A DNA stretch of 64,000 nt. Source: Dehalococcoidia bacterium UBA1141 (GTDB taxonomy: Bacteria; Chloroflexota; Dehalococcoidia; Lucifugimonadales; UBA3495). The notes under the pieces were generated by a model. The model worked only from the letters and a program-made list of their open reading frames with translations. It was not told the origin of the DNA and did not search any database. Positions 34,756 to 45,845 of this stretch are shown here, one piece after another. Both the position numbers and the translations under genes were made by a program. Where the stretch lies: assembly GCA_002311385.1 (NCBI GenBank), contig DCAE01000109.1, forward strand, positions 128,423 through 192,422, given 5' to 3'. Each line of letters opens with the position of its first letter. Position 1 is the stretch's first letter.

Positions 34756-36435
34756 TTACATACGCTCGGGGGCGGTCATACCCATTAGTTCCAACGCACG
34801 GCGAAACACGATCTGGGCCGACTCCACCAACTTCAACCGCGCCAAGGAGACATCCTGGTCTTCGGGGTTGGCAGAGAGTACGCGGCAGTTCTCATAGAAC
34901 CAATGGAATGCCGTGGCTAGGTCCATGGTGTAGTGGGGCAGGTGGTGTGGTTCCAGCGTTGTGGCCATGTGGGCGACTAGCTCCGGGAGCCGCAGCATAT
35001 ACCGTATCAGACTCAGTTCGGAGGGATGGGTCAGAAGGGAGACATCGCCTTTAGACCAGTCAATCTCCTGGCTACGGGCCAAGGTCAGTATGCTGGCATT
35101 TCTGGCGTGGGCGTACTGAACGTAGTAGACAGGGTTTTCCGACGACTGTTCTTTGGCCAACTCTAAGTCGAATTCCATCTGGGTCGACGGGGTTCTGGCC
35201 AAGAAAAAATACCGGCAGGCGTCAGTGCCCACTTCATCGGCCAACTCTCTGAGGGAAACAAAGTCCCCAGTGCGCTTTGATGCCTTTACCAGTTCCTGAC
35301 CTCGTTTTAACGTGACCATCTGGGAAATTAGGATGGTCAGTTTGTCCGAATCTACACCTAGAGCGGCCACCGCCAGCTTCATGCGAGGGACATGACCTTG
35401 ATGGTCCGCACCCCAGATATTCACCACAGCGTCGAAATCGCGCTCGATAAATTTGTTGTAGTGGTAGGCGATATCCGACGCAAAGTAGGTGGGTTCGCCA
35501 CTGGAGCGGACCACCACATTGTCCCGGTCGTCGCCCATCACACTGGAGTTAAACCAAAGGGCTCCGTCGCGCTGCGAAAGGTAGTTGTTCTCCCTCAGAA
35601 GCTCCAATGCTTTATCGTATTCACCGTGCTGAAACAGGGTTCCCTCGCTGAACCAGTTGTCGAATTCCACGCCTATCAGCGATAGATCGGCGCGAATCAA
35701 ATCGACCATCTTCTCCCTGGCCAGATTGCCGATTTCTTTGACGCCTTGCTCTTCATCCATATGAGCAAATCTAGCACCTTCGCTAGCCAGAATTTCGCCA
35801 GCTAAATCTAGGATGTAATCGCCGACGTAGCCATTGGAGGGCATCTCGGCTTCCTGACCTTGGGCCTGCATGTACCTGGCGAAAACGGACCGGTAGAAGA
35901 CGTCCATCTGGGTGCCAGCGTCATTGATGTAGTACTCTCTGGTCACGTTAAAGCCCGCTGCGTCCATTATGCTGGCCAAAGCGCTGCCTAATACGGCGCC
36001 CCTGGTGTGGCCAACGTGGACCGGCCCGGTGGGGTTCACGCTGACGAACTCAATCATCACCTTTCGACCGCGGCCCATGGTCACGCTGCCGAAACCCATA
36101 CCCGCTTCCCGCACCGCTTCCACCTGTTGTTGAACCCAACTGTCCCTTAGGTAGAAGTTGATGAAGCCCGGTGGGGCCACCACGACTCGGTCCACCTCTT
36201 CTCCAGGTTTGATCCTGTTGGCGAGCTCTTGAGCCAGTTCCAGTGGGTTGATGCGGGTGGCGCGGGCCAAACGCAGCGGAAGGTTGGTAGAAAAGTCACC
36301 ATTCTCTGGATTGCCGGGGCGCTCCACCATGATGTCCGGCATGGTATCTAGTTGAATCAGTCCGTCCGCTCGGGCCTGCTCCAAGGCATTGGCCACCAAT
36401 TGGGTTATCGAATCCAAAACTAGGGCGGTTTCCAT
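34756..36435 (-). CDS. argS: Arginyl-tRNA synthetase
   Basis: ArgS charges tRNA(Arg). The N-terminal Add1 domain, the class I HIGH-like motif (VNPTGPVHVGHTRGAVLGSALASIMDAAG), the KMSKS-equivalent region (VTLKRGQELVKASKRTGDFVSLRELADEVG) and the C-terminal anticodon-binding DALR domain are complete. The ATG at 36435 has AAGGA 6 bases upstream; a longer frame to 36492 adds 19 unconserved residues. The gene is intact even though neighbours carry frameshifts. Confidence 0.95.
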   Translation of the reverse strand: METALVLDSITQLVANALEQARADGLIQLDTMPDIMVERPGNPENGDFSTNLPLRLARATRINPLELAQELANRIKPGEEVDRVVVAPPGFINFYLRDSWVQQQVEAVREAGMGFGSVTMGRGRKVMIEFVSVNPTGPVHVGHTRGAVLGSALASIMDAAGFNVTREYYINDAGTQMDVFYRSVFARYMQAQGQEAEMPSNGYVGDYILDLAGEILASEGARFAHMDEEQGVKEIGNLAREKMVDLIRADLSLIGVEFDNWFSEGTLFQHGEYDKALELLRENNYLSQRDGALWFNSSVMGDDRDNVVVRSSGEPTYFASDIAYHYNKFIERDFDAVVNIWGADHQGHVPRMKLAVAALGVDSDKLTILISQMVTLKRGQELVKASKRTGDFVSLRELADEVGTDACRYFFLARTPSTQMEFDLELAKEQSSENPVYYVQYAHARNASILTLARSQEIDWSKGDVSLLTHPSELSLIRYMLRLPELVAHMATTLEPHHLPHYTMDLATAFHWFYENCRVLSANPEDQDVSLARLKLVESAQIVFRRALELMGMTAPERM

Positions 36436-36740
36436 TGACAGTCCTTTTCGTGGTGATCGCCTGGTTAGTCGCCGGGCTAAAGTGAGAACCAATTACAGTT
36501 ACGGAAGAGCCGCAACATTAGCTGACTCATCTCGGCATAGTGTTTCCAGCAAATGTATTAAACGCAGAAAAAGCCGGGCCGTTTGTTTCAGGTATCCGGC
36601 GTGACTGGGCCTTAATGAAATAATCCTACCATAATCATATTGACCGAACTAATAGATTTCAATTAGATTTCGATCGGTTGCATGGCGGGTTCGTTACCAT
36701 ATCCGCCCATAGGATTTCGTCATCTGATGGCCAAAAACGG

Positions 36741-36768
36741 TTGACATGGTATCCATCAGTCGTAGAAT
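36741..36768 (+). promoter_or_regulatory. Sigma70-like promoter for the copper-protein locus
   Basis: TTGACA (36741-36746), a 16-base spacer and TAGAAT (36763-36768) form a near-consensus promoter 50 bases before the cupredoxin lipoprotein gene. The remaining bases between argS and this point (36436-36740) hold no gene that I can support. Confidence 0.65.
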
Positions 36769-36819
36769 TTCGGACGGCACTAGATACAATAACCATAAAT
36801 GAGAGGTTACGTTAATCCC

Positions 36820-38852
36820 ATGAGATTCAAGTTTCCGATACTCGCCCTATTGATGACACTGGCAGTAGGTATACTTGCCGCTTGCGGCGGCGATGCCACC
36901 GCCACGCCGACCACCGTTGAGGTGGAAAAAATCGTAGAAGTTGAAAAGATTGTCGAGGTCGAAAAGATTGTAGAAGTAACGCCGACCCTCGTGAGTTGAC
37001 CGTCTCAGTGGGTTCCGGCCGAGACACTGAGGTAGTTATAGCTTTCTTGCCTTCGATGCTCAGCGTTCGAGCCGGGGACACCGTTACTTGGAAGCTGAAC
37101 GCAGATGAGATTCACACCGTTTCGTTCTTGAGCGGCGCACCAACACCGAGGTTTGAAAGGCCAATTCCGGATGCCGGACCCACTGACTTTATGCTAAACC
37201 CCCAGGCTGCGTTCCCCACACGGGCGCCCGGAGCCCCTGTGGAGACTTGCAGCGGCACCGGATTCGCCAGCTCGGGCACGATGTCCGATGTTCCCCCGGC
37301 TCCGGGAGCACCACCCAACAATGAGTTTAGCCTAATATTTGACACCCCTGGAACCTACGATTTCGTTTGCATCATCCACCCGTTCCAGATCGGAACGATT
37401 GAAGTCTTGGCCTCAAACGCCCAAGACGTGCCTTCGCAGGCTGACATAGACGCCCAAGCAGAGGCGCAATTAGCGCCGTTACTTGTGGAGTTGGAGCAGA
37501 TCAAGCAAAGCTCCCCGATCGCGGTCACCCAAGAGGCCGGTCCCAATGGCACTACTATATGGCACGAGCAAGCAGGAACTCGTGGCCTCAGCAATTTCAC
37601 CGAAGTTTTCGAATTCTTGGCCAAGGACATCACAATTCAGGAAGGGGATACGGTAGTCTGGACCTCACCCACCTTCCACACTGTGACATTCCATCCCGGA
37701 CAGGACGCACCTGAGTTTGTGGTTCCAGAACCACAAGATGCCGGACCTCCATTGCTTAGGATAAATCCGGCCGTGTTATTCCCGGTGAAGCCGGCCTCCG
37801 AATTTAATGGAACCGGATATTGGAACTCTGGCACCATCGGTCTGGCCGCACCTTTTGGCACAAACTTTAGCATGACGTTCAGTCAAACCGGGTCATTCGA
37901 TTATATCTGCGCTCTGCACGTGTCGATGGGCATGGAAGGCTCAGTCACTGTGGTCGAGCGCCAAGCGCCCCACACAGCGTTGCTGGACGCGAATTTATTC
38001 GAATACCCCGAAGGTCTGGCTATTGACGGCGAAGGCAACATCTACGCTGGCATGGCTCCCGCCGGCGAGATTAAGAAAATCACCCCGTCTGGCGACGTAG
38101 CCACCTACGCCCAGTTGCCAGCTCCTGGAGCCGGTTTCTTGGTTGGCATGGACTTCGACGCCGCGGGCGACCTTTATGCCGCCATGTCTTCCTTCGACCC
38201 CGAGACCCATGGGATATGGAAGATTTCAGATGACGGCGCCACCACCGAGTTATTCGACAGCCTACCGGTAGCAGGATTCCCCAACGTTCTCGCATTTAAT
38301 AGCGATGGCGAGATGTTCGTCACCGACACCATCGGTGGAGGTATATGGCAGGTAGATTCGCAAGGCAACGTCAGCACGTGGGCCATGGACGAATCCATGA
38401 TTGGGGCCATTCCCCCAGGCCCGCTGGGTTTCCCCATAGGCGCAAATGGCCTAGCCTTTGACGAAGGCAAGACATACGTTTACGTCAGTGTTACCGATAA
38501 GAGCCGCATCGTCCGCATTCTCGTAGAAGAGGACGGCTCCGCAGGCGATGTTGAGGTCTTCGTTGAGGACACGGCCAACCTGGGCGGCCCCGACGGCCTG
38601 ACGTTTGGCCCATCTGGCACTCTATACGTCGCCCTCTTCGGAAGCGACGGGGTGGCGATGGTGTCCCCAAGTGGTGAAATCAGCCCAATCGTGTCCGGAG
38701 GACGACTACAGAATCCTTCTGACGTCAAGTTTGGCATTGGCGATGACAGTAACACGCTGTATATCGCCAACTTCGCAGCGGCCCGCCTACTCGGCTTGGT
38801 GCCCGGCACGCCCCTGCCCGGAGTGCTAATGACGCATATAGCCACTCCTTAG
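36820..38852 (+). pseudogene. Lipoprotein with two cupredoxin domains and an SMP-30-like propeller, one frameshift
   Basis: The start encodes a lipoprotein signal (MRFKFPILALLMTLAVGILAACGGD) and a VEKIVEVEKIVEV linker. At about 36988-36998 the frame shifts (one base missing), and the mature part continues from a TTG at 36996. The first cupredoxin has EIHTVSF and CIIHPFQIG, a C-x-x-H-x-x-Q pattern with Gln in the axial position; the second has FHTVTFHPG and CALHVSMGM, a C-x-x-H-x-x-M pattern. A beta-propeller of SMP-30/NHL type (EGLAIDGEGNIYAGM, LAFNSDGEMFVTDT, PDGLTFGPSGTLYVALF) fills the second half. It would be an outer-face copper electron carrier. If the frameshift is real, export is lost. 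A second ATG at 36799 is possible. Confidence 0.78.
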
Positions 38853-38882
38853 GGTTCCACAAATGGTTGTTAGATAGTCCCA

Positions 38883-38924
38883 TAGGGCGGCCTCGTGAGC
38901 GTGCGAGGCCGCCCTACCCTTTTA
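38883..38924 (+). terminator. Rho-independent terminator
   Basis: TAGGGCGGCCTCG (38883-38895) pairs perfectly with CGAGGCCGCCCTA (38904-38916) around 8 bases and is followed by CCCTTTTATTT. It lies between the cupredoxin lipoprotein and the multicopper oxidase, so the latter probably has its own promoter or depends on readthrough. Confidence 0.88.
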
Positions 38925-38952
38925 TTTGAAACACGTGATAGAACAAAGCTTG

Positions 38953-41900
38953 ATGAAAGAACGACAGCAACAAGCTCCGATGCAGACTGAGCAAAACATT
39001 ACTCCATCGATCAAAACCATACGCTTCGCCCTTGGCGCTGCCGCTGTGGTCGTGTTTTTGGCCTTGGCTTTGCTGGCTACCTGCGGCGGAGATTCTCTTG
39101 ATACAAACGCCGACTTACTTCCCACGCCGGCCAGCACGCTGACCGAGGCAACCATTACGCCTAGCGCCGAACCGACACCCCACCAGGTTAATACGCCGGG
39201 TCCAAGTGCTCATGAAGGCGACGAAGGACTGGTCTTGGGCCAAGAGACCGGCGAGAGCGTTTACCAAGGCGCCAGTTGCCAGGCTGATGCGCCGGTCAGG
39301 AACTTCGACGTAGCGGCGATAAACATCGAGATTTCCCTAAACCGTTTCCTGGATTTCGACCCTATAGGCCGAATGTACGTCTTGGAACAGGACCTGCAGC
39401 GGGCAAGGGGAGAGGAAGCCCAAAACCGGACGGCCAGGCAAGACCAAGCGGAGCCTGCAGTATCAGTTGGATTGCAGGGAGACGCCATCCAGCCATTGAC
39501 TTTGCGGGTCAATCAAGGTGATTGCCTGAGGCTCACCCTTCGCAACGGATTGGAAGACGGACAGGCTGCCAGTCTGCACCTCCACGGTTCTTCGCAGCAC
39601 ATGGCCGATAGTGGCGCTCCGGCAGTGGCGGCCAACACGGAGGCGGTGGCTCTTCCCGGCGCATCGGTGACCTACGAATGGATGGTGGAAGACGACCAAC
39701 AGGAGGGGACCCACTATTTTCATAGCCACGGCGATACGCGCGAGCAGACCAGCCATGGCTTGTTTGGGGCGGTAATCGTGGAACCCAAGGACTCTCTCCA
39801 CTTGGATCCGCTGACCGGAGGAGAATTGAGAAGCGGCTGGTCAGCCGTGATTAGGGACAGCACGGGTAGTGATTTCCGGGAGTTCGCAATCTACTACCAT
39901 GAGATTGGCAACGAAGCCTTCACCATCCAGAACAAAGACGCATCCCGAGGGTTCGGCCTCCGCGGGCGTGCGGTTCCCTTCGTTGACGGCCTGACTGGCG
40001 CCTACAAACCCGGCGGCAGGGCCATGAACTATCGCAGCGAGCCCTTCCTCAACCGCATGGAATTGCAGAAAGACACCGTGGGCAGCTTCGACCCTTCCCA
40101 GGCCTATATCTCCTACACATTTGGCGACCCGGCCACCCCCATAGCCAGAAGCTACTTGGGAGACCCGGTAAAACAGCGGGTGATTCATGGCGGATCAGAG
40201 GTGTTTCATGTGCACCACGTCCACGGCGGAGCGATACGGTGGCGACGGCAACCCGGTGTTGAACCGACCAACTTCGACACCGGCCTGAACAAGTTTCCGC
40301 CCCTGCTGCCTGAAGCAACAGCCCGGATAGACTCCCAAGCCGTGGGGCCAGCGGAAAATTACGATGTGGAAAACGAGTGCGGCAGCGGCGGTTGTCAGCA
40401 GAGTGTGGGCGACTTCTTGGCCCATTGTCATGTGGCCCACCACTATGTTGCTGGAATGTGGATGATTTGGCGAGTCCAGAACACATTGCAAGACGGCATC
40501 GTGTCCCAAGACGGTCTTCCTCCGTTGATCGAGTTGCCGGACCGAAACGGTCTGGTTGCGCCCGCTGTGACGTCGGACAAGCTGGCAGATTGGATCGAAG
40601 CTCAACTGCCTCCGCCAGGGAAACCTAAGGGCTACGACGCCTCTGTGTTGGACTGGGCAAAGGATGGTGACCTATATCTGAATGAACCGGATACGGAACT
40701 AGAGTGGGCCTATTTTAAGTCTCCCAACCCTGGACAGCGGCCCGCCTTGTACTTCCACCCGCTAACCGGCAAGCTGGCTTATCCATATCTAAGGCCCCAT
40801 CTCGGCAAACGGCCCCCCTTTGCGCCCAACCACGGTCCGGCGCCATTCTTGGAACCCTTCCGCAATGGTACCGACCCACCGGAGCCGGGGCAGAACGGCC
40901 CGTGGAGTCTTTGCCCTTCGGGAACTAAACAAAAAGAATTCGCCATTCACGCAATCAACTTGCCCATCATTCTAAACCAGAGAGCCAACCTGGTGGACCC
41001 GGTGGGTCAACTCTACGTGCTCAAGGAGCAAGAAGCGGCGGTGCGGGCCAACAACCGGCTTAAGCAGCCCCTGGCAATCCGGGCCAACGCTGGCCAAGAC
41101 TACGTGGATGTGGTTTTCAAGAGCGAGCTGGAAGACACGGGTGAGAACAATTTTTTCAGCAAGGTGAATATTCACATCCACTTTGTGCAGTTCGACATCC
41201 AGGGCAGCGACGGCGTGAACACCGGCTTCAATTACGAAACGTCGGTCCGCCCGTTCACCGTGGAGGGAGAGACCCTGTCCTCGCTAGTTCAGGCCGGAGA
41301 AGATACTTTGGCCCTGGGCAGTGCTGACCGGTTCCAACCTAGCGCATTGGTGGGTGTGGGTATGGACCAAGACCGGACTTTTGAAGCCCGCCGGATTCGG
41401 GCCATTGAGAATAATTCGCTCACTTTTGAAGAACCCCTGAAGTTTGACCATGACCGGGGTGAGATTGTTAGCACCGAGTTTGTGTGGTACCGATGGTTCC
41501 CTGACGTCCAATTCGGCACTGCCTATTTCCACGACCACGTCGCAGGGCTGACGTCGTGGCGGCATGGCCTCTTCGGTGCGCTGATTGCCGAACCCCCGAT
41601 GCTACCTATCACGACCCAAAGACCGGCGAGGAGTTGTCCAGCGAACCTTTGGTGGACATCCGGACCAATCAGCCCGTTTCCGTAGACCTGACGGGAAGCT
41701 TCCGGGAAGCGGTGCTGTTTATCCAAGACGACAACCCGTTGACCAATGTCGGCCTCTCCAGCGGCAGCGCCTACAACCTTCGGGTGGAGCCTATGGAGAG
41801 AAGAGGCGGCGTGCCTTCGGAGCTATTCAACAGCCGGGTCCACGGTGACCCGGAGACACCCATCATCGAGGCGAATCTGGGTGACACAGTGGTCATCAGG

Positions 41901-43270
41901 GGCTTGGTTGCGGCGACCAATGACGTACACACTTTGCACTTGGATGGACATTGGTTTCGGACAGAGACGTTCAGCGCCACTTCGCCTCCAACCAACAACG
42001 TCCATATCGGTATCTCGGAACGGTACGATCTGACGATAGCCGCTGCGGGCGGCCCTCAAAACATGCCTGGGGACTATCTCTACTACAGCGGGCGGTCTTT
42101 CAAGCTGGAAGAAGGGAGTTGGGGCATCTTGCGGGTGAATGGCCCCGATGCCGGGATCAGTCTCCAAAATCTGCCTGGCCGGGAAAACCTGATGGAACCC
42201 GCTGCATCAGTGTGTCCTGCGGACTCTCCAAGTAGAGAGTTCGCAGTATCTGCTGTGGAGACTTCCCTTGATATGCTGGGCGGGGAAACAGGGAAAATCT
42301 ATGTGTTAGACCACCAAAAAAACGCAATTACGTCGGGCGTGGCAGAGCCGGAGCCCCTAGTTCTGTCGGTAAACGTTGGAGACTGCGTGACAGTTAAACT
42401 AACCAACGGCACCCTGGCAGGGCCGGTATCCTTCCATGCCGACATGTTGGCCTACGACCCGGCAGACAGCATGGGCAAAACCTCGGATTTAACCAAGCGC
42501 CGGGCGCTGACCAAACCGTCCCTGTGGGTGAGTCCCGAATCTACACGTTCTACGCTCACCCGAAGGTTGGCGAGACCGTGGCATTGATACGGGACTGGGG
42601 AAACGTGCTGGAAAACCCAGGGTTGGGCCTATACGGGGCAATCATCGTTGGACCGCTCGGAGCTACTTACCCCGACCCCGTCACCGGGCAGGACGCATCG
42701 GCAGATTCCGGTTGGCGAGTGGACGTGCATCCGCTTTCCGGCGAGAGCTACCGGCGCTTCGCCCTGTTTTTCCAGGATGAAGACGAAGTAATAGGAACCC
42801 ACATCATGCCCTACACCGAGGCGGTTGCATGGACCCTGGGCATCAACTACCGCACTGCGCCACTAGCTACGCGGGTCGGCGCTGAATTCAGCCCATACCA
42901 GGTTTACGACAGCCGCCTGCACGGTGATCCGAAGACGCCGCTGTTGGAGGCATTTGCCGGGGACCCGGTGAAGATACACGTTCTTGCGCCCTACAGTGAG
43001 CAGGCCCACGTGTTCACCGTTGAAGGACATCAGTGGCCCTTGGAACCGGGACTAAAGGGCACGGACCTGTTGGATTCTATACAACTGGGCGGACTGGATG
43101 CCCTCACGCTGGTCTTGGATGGTGGGGCCGGAGGACGACACGCACTCCCCGGAGACTACGTATACGGCGATCACCGGGAGGCCTACCGAGAGGGCGGGTT
43201 GTGGGGGCTATTCAGGGTATATCCTTCGGAGCAACAAGGGACAGGGCTCCGGCCATTTCCTGACCGTTAA
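38953..43270 (+). pseudogene. Giant three-module multicopper oxidase lipoprotein with two frameshifts
   Basis: Read across two single-base deletions (near 41595-41602 in a C run and 42478-42486), this gene encodes about 1,440 residues. A lipoprotein signal (ALLATCGGD, Cys 44) and Thr/Pro linker precede three similar modules, each opening with a C-x(7-9)-(R/K)EFA/NFD-type segment. Module 1 keeps all multicopper sites: LHLHGSSQH, HYFHSHGD, VFHVHHVHGG and HCHVAHHYVAGM. Module 2 has VNIHIHF, AYFHDHVAGLTSWRHG and NDVHTLHLDGHW but lacks the terminal HCH motif. Module 3 keeps only isolated His residues (SFHADM, FYAHP, TVEGHQW). The parts are 38953-41685, 41556-42587 and 42524-43270. Start alternatives are TTG 38926 and ATG 38980. 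It would oxidise metals or organics outside the cell. Confidence 0.8.
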
Positions 43271-43277
43271 CTTTTGG

Positions 43278-43421
43278 TCAGGCTTTCTCTGCCTTCTCCA
43301 ACGGGCTTGGTCCGTTTGCGGGGTCACCAAGATTAGCTGCTAGCAGATTATTGGCCAACTCGCCGATAGCCCAGGCGCTTTTGGCGCTGTCACCAATGTG
43401 TCGCAGTTCGACGCCAGGCTG
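43278..43421 (-). pseudogene. Possible 3' remnant of a FAD oxidoreductase gene
   Basis: The minus strand has a short open stretch without a start codon, encoding PGVELRHIGDSAKSAWAIGELANN and about 20 more residues, bounded upstream by TAA. The IGDSAKSAWAIGE block resembles the C-terminal FAD-binding region of enoate-reductase-like oxidoreductases. It looks like a leftover gene end; the match is short and uncertain. The rest of 43271-43618 holds nothing else recognisable. Confidence 0.35.
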
Positions 43422-43618
43422 TTAAAATAGCTCTTGCCTGGGTATGCGCTCTAGGACCTCCGTTTACATGAGCGCTTCCAAGAGTTTTCCCTCGGCGAGT
43501 CTAATCCCCGCGTTGCCAATTTATATTTCCGGACTCGATTCTCGAAGAAAGGCCTCAGGATTAAAAGTTTCTGAAACAGCGATATTAGAGCCCGGTCAAT
43601 GGCTAGCTCAGGGAAAAT

Positions 43619-45055
43619 ATGGACCAGCAAACCAACATTGAACCAGAACAAAAGCCGGAACAAGAACCAGAATCTCTACCAGAGTCTCTAGCGGAAGCTC
43701 AGACCTCGCCTCGCGAGGAACTTGTTCAAGCCATTGTTCTGAATATTCGCCAGCTTTTTGAAGAAGCCTCCAATGACCAGGTCTTGGCCCGTTTCCGCCA
43801 GGTGCACCCGGTTGACCAAGGCGAGGCGCTTACCAGTTTGTCCGAAGATATCCGGCGTCTCCTGTTGGAAAACCTCATCCCTGCCGAAACGGCCGATATC
43901 CTGGAAGAGCTTGAGCCTGAAGAGGCCGTGGAGGTCTTTCAAGGTCTTGGGAACCAAGAATTGGCGGGTATCCTGGATCAAACCAGCCGGGACGTATCGG
44001 CGGACATACTCCAGCTTCAGTCCCAAGAGAGACAGGAAGCGATATTAGCTATAATGACCGATCCCCAGGAAGTGGTAACGCTACTCCAGTACCGGGAAGA
44101 CAGCGCCGGCGGCTTGATGACCCTGGATTACCCAGTGGTCCGGGAAACCCTTTCCACTCCCAATGCCATGGACCAATTGAGGCTGCTGGGGCCGGAAGCA
44201 GAGAACATCAACTCCATCTTGGTAGTGGACGACGGCAATCGTTTGGTGGGCACGCTCAGCATAACCAGGCTGGCTCTAGCCCGCCCCACTGCGGTGATTG
44301 GCGACATAGCCGACCGGGACACCATCTCGGTGACTGCGGACACCGACCAGGAAGAGTGCGTGCGCTTAATGGAACGGTACAACCTGATTCAGCTCCCGGT
44401 TGTGGATAACGATGGCAAATTAACGGGGGTGATTCTGGCCGAGGACATGGTGGATGTGGTGGAAGAGGAAGCCACGGAAGACATGTACCGGATTGCCAGT
44501 GTTGCTGGCGAACGGGTCATGGGACCGCTGCGCAATTCACTGCGTCGGCGGCTGCCTTGGCTGTATATCAACCTGGGCACGGCTCTTTTCGCCGGTCTGA
44601 TGATTAGCTTTTTCGAATCGACTATCACCAAGGTTGTAGCCTTGGCCATATTCCTGCCCGTGGTCGCCGGACAAGGTGGCATCGGCGGGACCCAAACAGT
44701 CACGCTGGTTGTTCGCAGCATGGCCTTGGGGGACGTTCCCAGGCACTTGGGTATCCGACTCTTGGTCCGGGAGATGTCACTGGGGCTGATTAACGGTGCT
44801 CTTTTGGGAGTGGTGGTAGGCCTGGTGGCCTACGCCTGGAAGGGAAATGGAACATTGGGGATTGTCTTGGGCTTGGCGATGCTGGGCAATATGGTGGTGG
44901 CCGGTCTGGCAGGGGCAGGAGTGCCCTTGCTGTTGAGGCGCTTCGGCATGGACCCTGCCGTGTCTTCGGCGGTTTTCGTGACTACGTTTACTGACGTAAT
45001 CGGCTTTCTGATGTTCCTGGGCTTGGCGGCGGCTTTTATCAACTACCTGGTATAA
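43619..45055 (+). CDS. mgtE: Magnesium transporter MgtE
   Basis: MgtE is an inner-membrane Mg2+ channel gated by cytoplasmic Mg2+. The N-terminal superhelical domain (PAETADILEELEPEEAVEVFQGLG), paired CBS domains (ILVVDDGNRLVGTLSI, QLPVVDNDGKLTGVILAEDMVDVVEEEATEDMYRIA) and five C-terminal membrane helices (VVAGQGGIGGTQTVTLVVRSMALGDV pore region) are all present. The N-terminus is extended by about 40 Gln/Glu/Pro-rich residues. GGGAAAAT precedes the ATG. The gene is intact at 478 residues. Confidence 0.94.
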   Translation: MDQQTNIEPEQKPEQEPESLPESLAEAQTSPREELVQAIVLNIRQLFEEASNDQVLARFRQVHPVDQGEALTSLSEDIRRLLLENLIPAETADILEELEPEEAVEVFQGLGNQELAGILDQTSRDVSADILQLQSQERQEAILAIMTDPQEVVTLLQYREDSAGGLMTLDYPVVRETLSTPNAMDQLRLLGPEAENINSILVVDDGNRLVGTLSITRLALARPTAVIGDIADRDTISVTADTDQEECVRLMERYNLIQLPVVDNDGKLTGVILAEDMVDVVEEEATEDMYRIASVAGERVMGPLRNSLRRRLPWLYINLGTALFAGLMISFFESTITKVVALAIFLPVVAGQGGIGGTQTVTLVVRSMALGDVPRHLGIRLLVREMSLGLINGALLGVVVGLVAYAWKGNGTLGIVLGLAMLGNMVVAGLAGAGVPLLLRRFGMDPAVSSAVFVTTFTDVIGFLMFLGLAAAFINYLV

Positions 45056-45146
45056 ATCTTGCGTGAACGCCGCATTGACAACAATTCTTGCCGAAGAGCT
45101 TAATCAGCCAGGTGGACAGAAATTTTACTGAATCGAGAGGCGAAGT

Positions 45147-45845
45147 ATGGCGGGAGAATTAGCCTTGGTGGGTGGCGAAGAATTCCGGTCCGGCTGCGAA
45201 GAGATGGATATTGAAATCATGAAGGCATCGGGCCAAAGCCCGGCTCGAGTCTTGATAATCCCCACTGCCGCTGTAACCGGACCGGCCAAAGCAGCCAACG
45301 ACGGCGTGGTCCATTTCGCCAAGCTGGGCGGCAAATCCAGTCAATTGATGGTGCTTGATCGTTCCCAGTCCGATGATGCCGCTTTTGTTCAGTCGAGTTT
45401 CGAACCGGGACAAGCTCCAGGTGTGGTCTACTTCACCGGCGGTAGCCCGGACCACCTACTGGAGACTTTGGCTGGCTCACAACTCTTGCGAAACATCATA
45501 GAAGCAGTTGCCGCAGGAGCCGTGCTGGCTGGCTCAAGCGCCGGAGCAATGGTCATGGGGTCGTTGATGCGGCGACCAAGAAGCGGGGGATGGATCGAAG
45601 CCTTGGGAATCGTGCCCGGCGTGGCTGTATTGCCCCATCACGAAGGGAGCGACCCTAAGGAGACTTCCAAGCAGCTACAAGCCCAAGTGCCAGCAGATAT
45701 CACGGTGTTGGGCATAGATGCTCGTAGCGGCTGCTTGGGGCGTCCGGGAAGCTGGCGGGCAGTAGGCTCAGGCAATGTCACGGTTTACCGGGGCACGGAC
45801 TGGCAAGTATATAGCGCTGGCCAAAACCTTCCAGCAGAAATTTAA
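45147..45845 (+). CDS. Cyanophycinase-like peptidase (S51 family)
   Basis: The 232-residue protein has the S51/type 1 glutamine-amidotransferase-like fold: RVLIIPTAAVTGPAKA, VVYFTGGSPDHLLETL, and the nucleophile elbow LAGSSAGAMVMGSLM. PHHEGSDPKE supplies a candidate His. Relatives cleave cyanophycin or N-terminal Asp dipeptides. No cyanophycin synthetase gene is in the window, so a role in dipeptide degradation is equally likely. It lies 91 bases after mgtE with GAGAGG upstream of the ATG. Confidence 0.83.
   Translation: MAGELALVGGEEFRSGCEEMDIEIMKASGQSPARVLIIPTAAVTGPAKAANDGVVHFAKLGGKSSQLMVLDRSQSDDAAFVQSSFEPGQAPGVVYFTGGSPDHLLETLAGSQLLRNIIEAVAAGAVLAGSSAGAMVMGSLMRRPRSGGWIEALGIVPGVAVLPHHEGSDPKETSKQLQAQVPADITVLGIDARSGCLGRPGSWRAVGSGNVTVYRGTDWQVYSAGQNLPAEI

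Noticed and set aside
36996..38852. Cupredoxin/propeller frame as an independent gene starting at TTG 36996
   Set aside because: It lacks a signal peptide, and the short frame before it supplies exactly a lipoprotein signal and linker, so one frameshifted gene is more likely.
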